Shown: positions 19,139 through 22,615 of the stretch, piece after piece
Layout: the number at the start of each line of letters is the position of its first letter
Position numbering within the stretch: the stretch's first letter is position 1
Origin: JBELHO01 sp042091375
GTDB taxonomy: Bacteria; Pseudomonadota; Gammaproteobacteria; Enterobacterales; Alteromonadaceae
Assembly: GCA_042091375.1 (NCBI GenBank)
Contig: JBELHO010000055.1
Span: 1 to 22,615 of the forward strand
Length of the DNA: 22,615 nt
Direction of reading: 5' to 3'
Notes under the pieces: model-generated
Seen by the model: the letters and a program-made list of their open reading frames with translations, nothing else
Told to the model about the DNA's origin: nothing
Database searches by the model: none
Program-made: the position numbers and the translations under genes

Positions 19139-19167
19139 TTGATAATCATATTTTTTATGCATTAAAT
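19139..19167 (+). promoter_or_regulatory. Candidate promoter for the KefB/C-like gene
   Basis: TTGATA (five of six for the -35 box) is followed after 17 bases by TTAAAT (four of six for the -10 box). The leader to the ATG would be about 155 bases. This is weak support only; a nearer promoter may exist around 19237-19290. Confidence 0.25.
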
Positions 19168-19236
19168 CATGCTACACATTGAATGAATAAAGCAACTACT
19201 AAAGGTAAAGATTTCGCTTTTTATTGCTTGTGTTGC

Positions 19237-19272
19237 GTTTATTACTTGCGGTTCAAGGCAAAAGTAATAAAC
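19237..19272. repeat. Perfect 11-bp inverted repeat upstream of the antiporter gene
   Basis: GTTTATTACTT at 19237-19247 is matched by AAGTAATAAAC at 19262-19272, with a 14-base spacer. It lies 57 bases before the antiporter ATG. It could be an operator for a dimeric regulator or a hairpin in the leader. It has no T-run, so a terminator is unlikely. Confidence 0.5.
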
Positions 19273-19318
19273 ACTGGTCATCAACTCTCGGTTACTAACA
19301 TTATGATCGAAACAATTT

Positions 19319-19323
19319 AGGAG
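19319..19323 (+). promoter_or_regulatory. Ribosome-binding site of the antiporter gene
   Basis: AGGAG is followed by six bases and then the ATG at 19330, which is a strong match and spacing. Confidence 0.75.
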
Positions 19324-19329
19324 CACTTC

Positions 19330-21168
19330 ATGTTAGAAATGGCTTTAATATACCTAGCCGCTGCCCTTATTGCGGTGCCTATTGCTAAGCGTTTGGGGCT
19401 TGGCTCTGTACTTGGTTACTTACTGGCGGGCATATTAATTGGTCCCTATTTATTAGGACTAGTTGGCGATCAAACTGATGTCATGCATTTTGCTGAATTT
19501 GGTGTGGTTATGATGTTATTTTTAGTCGGTTTAGAGCTGCAACCGTCACGCTTATGGAAGCTAAGACATTCTATCTTGGGCCTTGGTGGCTTACAGGTGT
19601 TATTAACCACGTTACTTATCTTTATGGTCTGTTATCACTTTTTTACTTTACCGTGGCAAAGTGCATTAACAATTGGGTTAATGTTAGCACTCTCTTCCAC
19701 AGCAATTGTATTGCAAACTTTAAATGAAAAAGGCTGGATAAAACAAGAGGCTGGGCAAAATGCCTTTTCTGTTTTGTTATTTCAAGATATTGCCATTATT
19801 CCAATTTTAGCCTTACTGCCCTTGCTAGCGTTTAGTGATAATATTGTCATTAACGACTCGCATACTAACTTGATTAACCACCTACCCATACTGCAACAAA
19901 CCCTCATATCAGTTGCTGTTATTGCTGCTATTATTATTGCCGGTAAATACATATCTACCCCATTATTTCGCTATATCGCCGACACACGGTTACCTGAATT
20001 ATTTACTGTTTTCGCCTTATTTTTGGTTATTGTTATTGCCGTTGTCATGCAAAAAATTGGCTTATCTCCGGCGCTAGGTACTTTTTTAGCAGGTGTGGTC
20101 ATGGCTGAAAGTGAATTTAGGCATGAGCTTGAAGTTGATATAGAGCCCTTTAAAGGCTTGTTGCTTGGCCTTTTTTTTATTACCGTTGGTGCGTCTATTG
20201 ATTTTCCTTTGTTGTTGGAAGAATTTTCATTAATTACCCTACTGGTATTGTCGCTTATCATCATAAAAGCCTCAGTTTTATACGTTTTATCAAAGATGTT
20301 TAACTTACAAAAAAAACAACAGCTTTTGTTTACGCTGGCATTAGCTCAAGGGGGGGAGTTTGCTTTTGTGATATTAACACTGACCAGCAGCTTACAAATA
20401 TTAACCCCTGAACAAAACAATATAACCACCTTAGTGGTGGCTATATCAATGTTAATGGCCCCCGTACTTTTAATATGCTATGAAAAAATAGTTAACCGTG
20501 TCTCTAGTCAAGTTCCTGATTTTGACAAGCCAGAAGATATCGAAGCAGCAAAAAATGTTATTATTGCGGGGTATGGTCGTTTTGGACAAATTATTGGCCG
20601 TTTATTAAATGCTCAGGGCTATCACTTATCAATTCTAGATCACAGCCCCAGTCAGATAAGTATGCTGAAAAAATTTGGTAATAAAATTTTTTATGGTGAT
20701 GCGGCACGCAAAGACTTACTTGATGCATCTGGTGCGCAACAAGCGCAATTATTGGTACTAGCGATTGATGATGCTGATAAAATTATTGAAATAGCACAAT
20801 TAGCCCAAAAATATTATCCAAACCTAAAGCTAGTAGCTCGCGCAATTGATCGTCATCATGCCTATCAATTAATGCGTATTGGTGTAACCAGTATTAAAAG
20901 AGAAACCTTTGAGTCTGCCCTAAGTTTAGGTGTAGAGGCGCTTAAATTATTGGGCAATAGTCAAAAAGATGCCGAACGTGCAGGACAGCTATTTTCTGCT
21001 CATGACATAGAATCAATGAATTTACTCTCTGAATTGTGGGGTGACGAACACAACTATGGTATTGCAGTGAAACAACGTTCTGAGCTATTAAAAGAGGTGT
21101 TAGTAAAAGATAAAGCAGATCAAACTAGCATTAAAGCCTGCGAATTAACGAGCACAAATCATCAATAA
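19330..21168 (+). CDS. KefB/KefC-type monovalent cation/proton antiporter with RCK (TrkA-N) domain
   Basis: A 612-residue CPA2-family transporter. Residues 1-385 form about 12-13 membrane helices of the sodium/proton exchanger fold. The segments ESEFRHELEVDIEPFKGLL and QGGEFAFVILT closely follow the corresponding segments of E. coli KefB and KefC. Residues about 408-525 are a Rossmann RCK domain with GYGRFGQIIGRLL and the acidic residue after the second strand (ILDHSP). KRETFESAL follows, also as in Kef proteins. Family members export potassium in exchange for protons when gated by glutathione adducts, acidifying the cytoplasm against electrophiles. No kefF or kefG partner gene lies in the window. 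From memory, a KefC asparagine linked to glutathione binding (in FNIQM) aligns here with Asp in AHDIESM, so gating may differ. The gene is divergent from the adhesin operon and probably unrelated to it. Confidence 0.9.
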   Translation: MLEMALIYLAAALIAVPIAKRLGLGSVLGYLLAGILIGPYLLGLVGDQTDVMHFAEFGVVMMLFLVGLELQPSRLWKLRHSILGLGGLQVLLTTLLIFMVCYHFFTLPWQSALTIGLMLALSSTAIVLQTLNEKGWIKQEAGQNAFSVLLFQDIAIIPILALLPLLAFSDNIVINDSHTNLINHLPILQQTLISVAVIAAIIIAGKYISTPLFRYIADTRLPELFTVFALFLVIVIAVVMQKIGLSPALGTFLAGVVMAESEFRHELEVDIEPFKGLLLGLFFITVGASIDFPLLLEEFSLITLLVLSLIIIKASVLYVLSKMFNLQKKQQLLFTLALAQGGEFAFVILTLTSSLQILTPEQNNITTLVVAISMLMAPVLLICYEKIVNRVSSQVPDFDKPEDIEAAKNVIIAGYGRFGQIIGRLLNAQGYHLSILDHSPSQISMLKKFGNKIFYGDAARKDLLDASGAQQAQLLVLAIDDADKIIEIAQLAQKYYPNLKLVARAIDRHHAYQLMRIGVTSIKRETFESALSLGVEALKLLGNSQKDAERAGQLFSAHDIESMNLLSELWGDEHNYGIAVKQRSELLKEVLVKDKADQTSIKACELTSTNHQ

Positions 21169-21224
21169 TACATTAGCTTGATTAGCTCGGTTAAGGTGCC
21201 TCGCACTTGACAATGTTTTCAAAT

Positions 21225-21264
21225 ATATTTACCAAAGCCTTAGGAATAAGGCTTTGGTAAATAT
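21225..21264. terminator. Perfect 17-bp hairpin between convergent genes, probable bidirectional terminator
   Basis: The left arm 21225-21241 (ATATTTACCAAAGCCTT) pairs exactly with 21248-21264 around a six-base loop. It lies 57 bases after the antiporter stop and 51 bases after the aldehyde dehydrogenase stop, so it can serve both. The outer stem is A/T-rich, but a clean T-run is missing on both sides, so termination may be imperfect. Confidence 0.65.
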
Positions 21265-21314
21265 TAGGTAATTATAAATTCATACATCAATGAAAAAAAC
21301 TATTAAAGCCAAGT

Positions 21315-22615
21315 TCAATATTTAATCACCGTCATCTTCTCTTGCGACATATCATGCATGGTATAGGCTATTCCACCTGTGTTATAACCAGAGTGCCTGC
21401 GGCCTGCAAAAGGCATCCAGTCAACGCGAAAAGCGCTATGATCATTAACCATAACCGCTGAGGCATCAAGTTGACGCACTGTTTTCATCGCAATATCAAT
21501 ATTTTTAGTAAATATTGACGCTTGAAAAGCAAAATCAAGGGCGTTGGCTTGCTTGATAGCTTGCTCAATACTTTTATAACTGTAAACACAAACCACAGGA
21601 CCAAAAACTTCTGAATGTGATACTTTTACATTGGCAGGCGGATCAAGTAATACGGTTGGTGCATAAGTACTATCGCTTAAGCGCTTACCTCCGGTTAACA
21701 ATATGGCTCCAGCGTCAATGGCTTCGTTAACCCAGGCTTCAACACGGTCGACTTCAGCCGGCCTAATCAATGGTCCACATTCTGTGAATTCGTCAATGGC
21801 ATTACCAACAATGAGTTTAGCAGCACCCTCTGCCAATTTTTCTGCAATTAATTTAGCCTGTTTTTGTGGAGCAAAAATTCTTTGCACTGAAACACACACT
21901 TGCCCTGAATGATAAAAACCACCTTTGAGTAAGCTAGGTATCATCGTCTCTATATCAGCAGTTTCATCGACAATCACTGGTGCAACACCACCATGCTCTA
22001 GTGCACATCGCGTACCCGGGGCTAATTTTGATCTGAGCATCCAGCCAATTTTACCTGAACCTATGAAGCTAAAAAATCCTACGCGCGGATCAGTTACCAT
22101 TTGCTCAGTACTGGGGATATCGCATATCACAAGACGACACCAGTCTTTGGGTAGGCCCGCTTCATGTAAAATATCAACAAACACTTTACAAGATAAAGGC
22201 GTATCACGAGCTGGCTTGACTAACACAGGGCAACCTGTCGCCACTGCCGGAGCAACTTGATGAACAATGAGATTAAGTGGGTGATTAAAGGCTGATACAG
22301 CAACTACCACACCAATGGGCTCTTTCGTGGTAAAAGCTACTCTGCCAGCACCTGCAGCAGTTAGGTCCATGGGAATTTGACGACCAGTCAGGTTCGCTAT
22401 TTCTTTTGCGCATAAGCCGACACCATCAATCGCTCTAGCAACTTCAACTCGAGCATCAACTAGCGGCTTACCGCCTTCATTAGCAATAAGAAAGGCTAAT
22501 TCATCTTGGCGAGTAGTCATGATTGAAGCTGTTTTTGTTAAAATATTGATCCGTTGGTGAGCGGCAAGCCAGTGCTGTTGATCCTTAAATAATCGCTGAG
22601 CAGTGGTTAAATAAG
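21315..22615 (-). CDS. Aldehyde dehydrogenase family enzyme, 5' end beyond the window
   Basis: NAD(P)-dependent aldehyde oxidation is expected. Counting from the first in-frame ATG at 22520, the motifs are the catalytic Asn in SAFNHPLNL, cofactor Lys in VLVKPA and FIGSGKIG. They continue with general-base Glu175 in ALEHGG, nucleophile Cys209 in SGQVCVSVQR, EVFGPV and a typical C-terminus (PFAGRRHSGYNTGG). The frame stays open upstream of 22520 to the window edge. It reads AQRLFKDQQ...RINILTKTAS, which is the usual family N-terminal helix, so the ATG at 22520 is internal and about 432 residues are visible. The GQVC-S-VQR form resembles the lactaldehyde and phosphonoacetaldehyde dehydrogenase branch. 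The substrate cannot be fixed from sequence. Confidence 0.9.
   Translation of the reverse strand, partial: YLTTAQRLFKDQQHWLAAHQRINILTKTASIMTTRQDELAFLIANEGGKPLVDARVEVARAIDGVGLCAKEIANLTGRQIPMDLTAAGAGRVAFTTKEPIGVVVAVSAFNHPLNLIVHQVAPAVATGCPVLVKPARDTPLSCKVFVDILHEAGLPKDWCRLVICDIPSTEQMVTDPRVGFFSFIGSGKIGWMLRSKLAPGTRCALEHGGVAPVIVDETADIETMIPSLLKGGFYHSGQVCVSVQRIFAPQKQAKLIAEKLAEGAAKLIVGNAIDEFTECGPLIRPAEVDRVEAWVNEAIDAGAILLTGGKRLSDSTYAPTVLLDPPANVKVSHSEVFGPVVCVYSYKSIEQAIKQANALDFAFQASIFTKNIDIAMKTVRQLDASAVMVNDHSAFRVDWMPFAGRRHSGYNTGGIAYTMHDMSQEKMTVIKY

Noticed and set aside
20350..20356. Run of seven G in the antiporter gene as a phase-variation tract
   Set aside because: It encodes the conserved QGGEF motif and is short. 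There is no other sign of slippage-based switching.
21315..22520. Aldehyde dehydrogenase as a complete 401-residue gene starting at 22520
   Set aside because: The frame is open to the window edge with family-like residues before that ATG, so the gene is longer and cut by the window.

Overview
The window looks like a piece of the chromosome of an AT-rich marine gammaproteobacterium. The codon preference (TTA, AAA, ATT) and the protein styles resemble Alteromonadales such as Colwellia or Thalassotalea. This placement is inference; no rRNA or marker gene is present. Nearly all of the window is coding, and I see no tRNA, rRNA, insertion sequence or CRISPR array.

Region 1 (136-18977, all on the minus strand) is a five-gene type I secretion operon, read from right to left. 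It encodes a giant surface adhesin of about 4450 residues, a LapB/HlyB-type ABC exporter with a degenerate C39-like N-domain, a LapC/HlyD-type membrane-fusion protein, a TolC-type outer-membrane channel, and a small OmpA-domain lipoprotein. Gaps inside the exporter part are 1-13 bases or overlaps, so exporter and adhesin are probably co-expressed. The adhesin has a retention-like N-terminus, 18 SiiE/BapA-style Ig-like domains, a transition segment, four T1SS-143-like repeats and about eleven cadherin-like (tandem-95-like) repeats. It then has a short tail with no RTX nonapeptides. The most unusual feature is the set of eight cysteines, the only ones in the protein. At four domain interfaces the acidic AB loop (probably calcium-binding) of one domain is replaced by a Cys, and the FG loop of the very next domain changes from D-x-AGN to D-L-x-CN. 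The pairs are 172-175 residues apart, as expected for inter-domain disulfide staples replacing calcium clamps.

Region 2 (18978-19329) is the divergent intergenic region between the adhesin operon and the next gene. It holds plausible promoters in both directions, two inverted repeats and a weak Fur-box-like sequence.

Region 3 (19330-22615) holds a KefB/KefC-type potassium/proton antiporter on the plus strand. It converges on an aldehyde dehydrogenase on the minus strand whose 5' end lies beyond the window. A perfect 17-bp hairpin between them is probably a shared terminator.

Together, region 1 is a self-contained surface-adhesion (biofilm) system. The usual c-di-GMP control genes, lapD and lapG, are not in the window.
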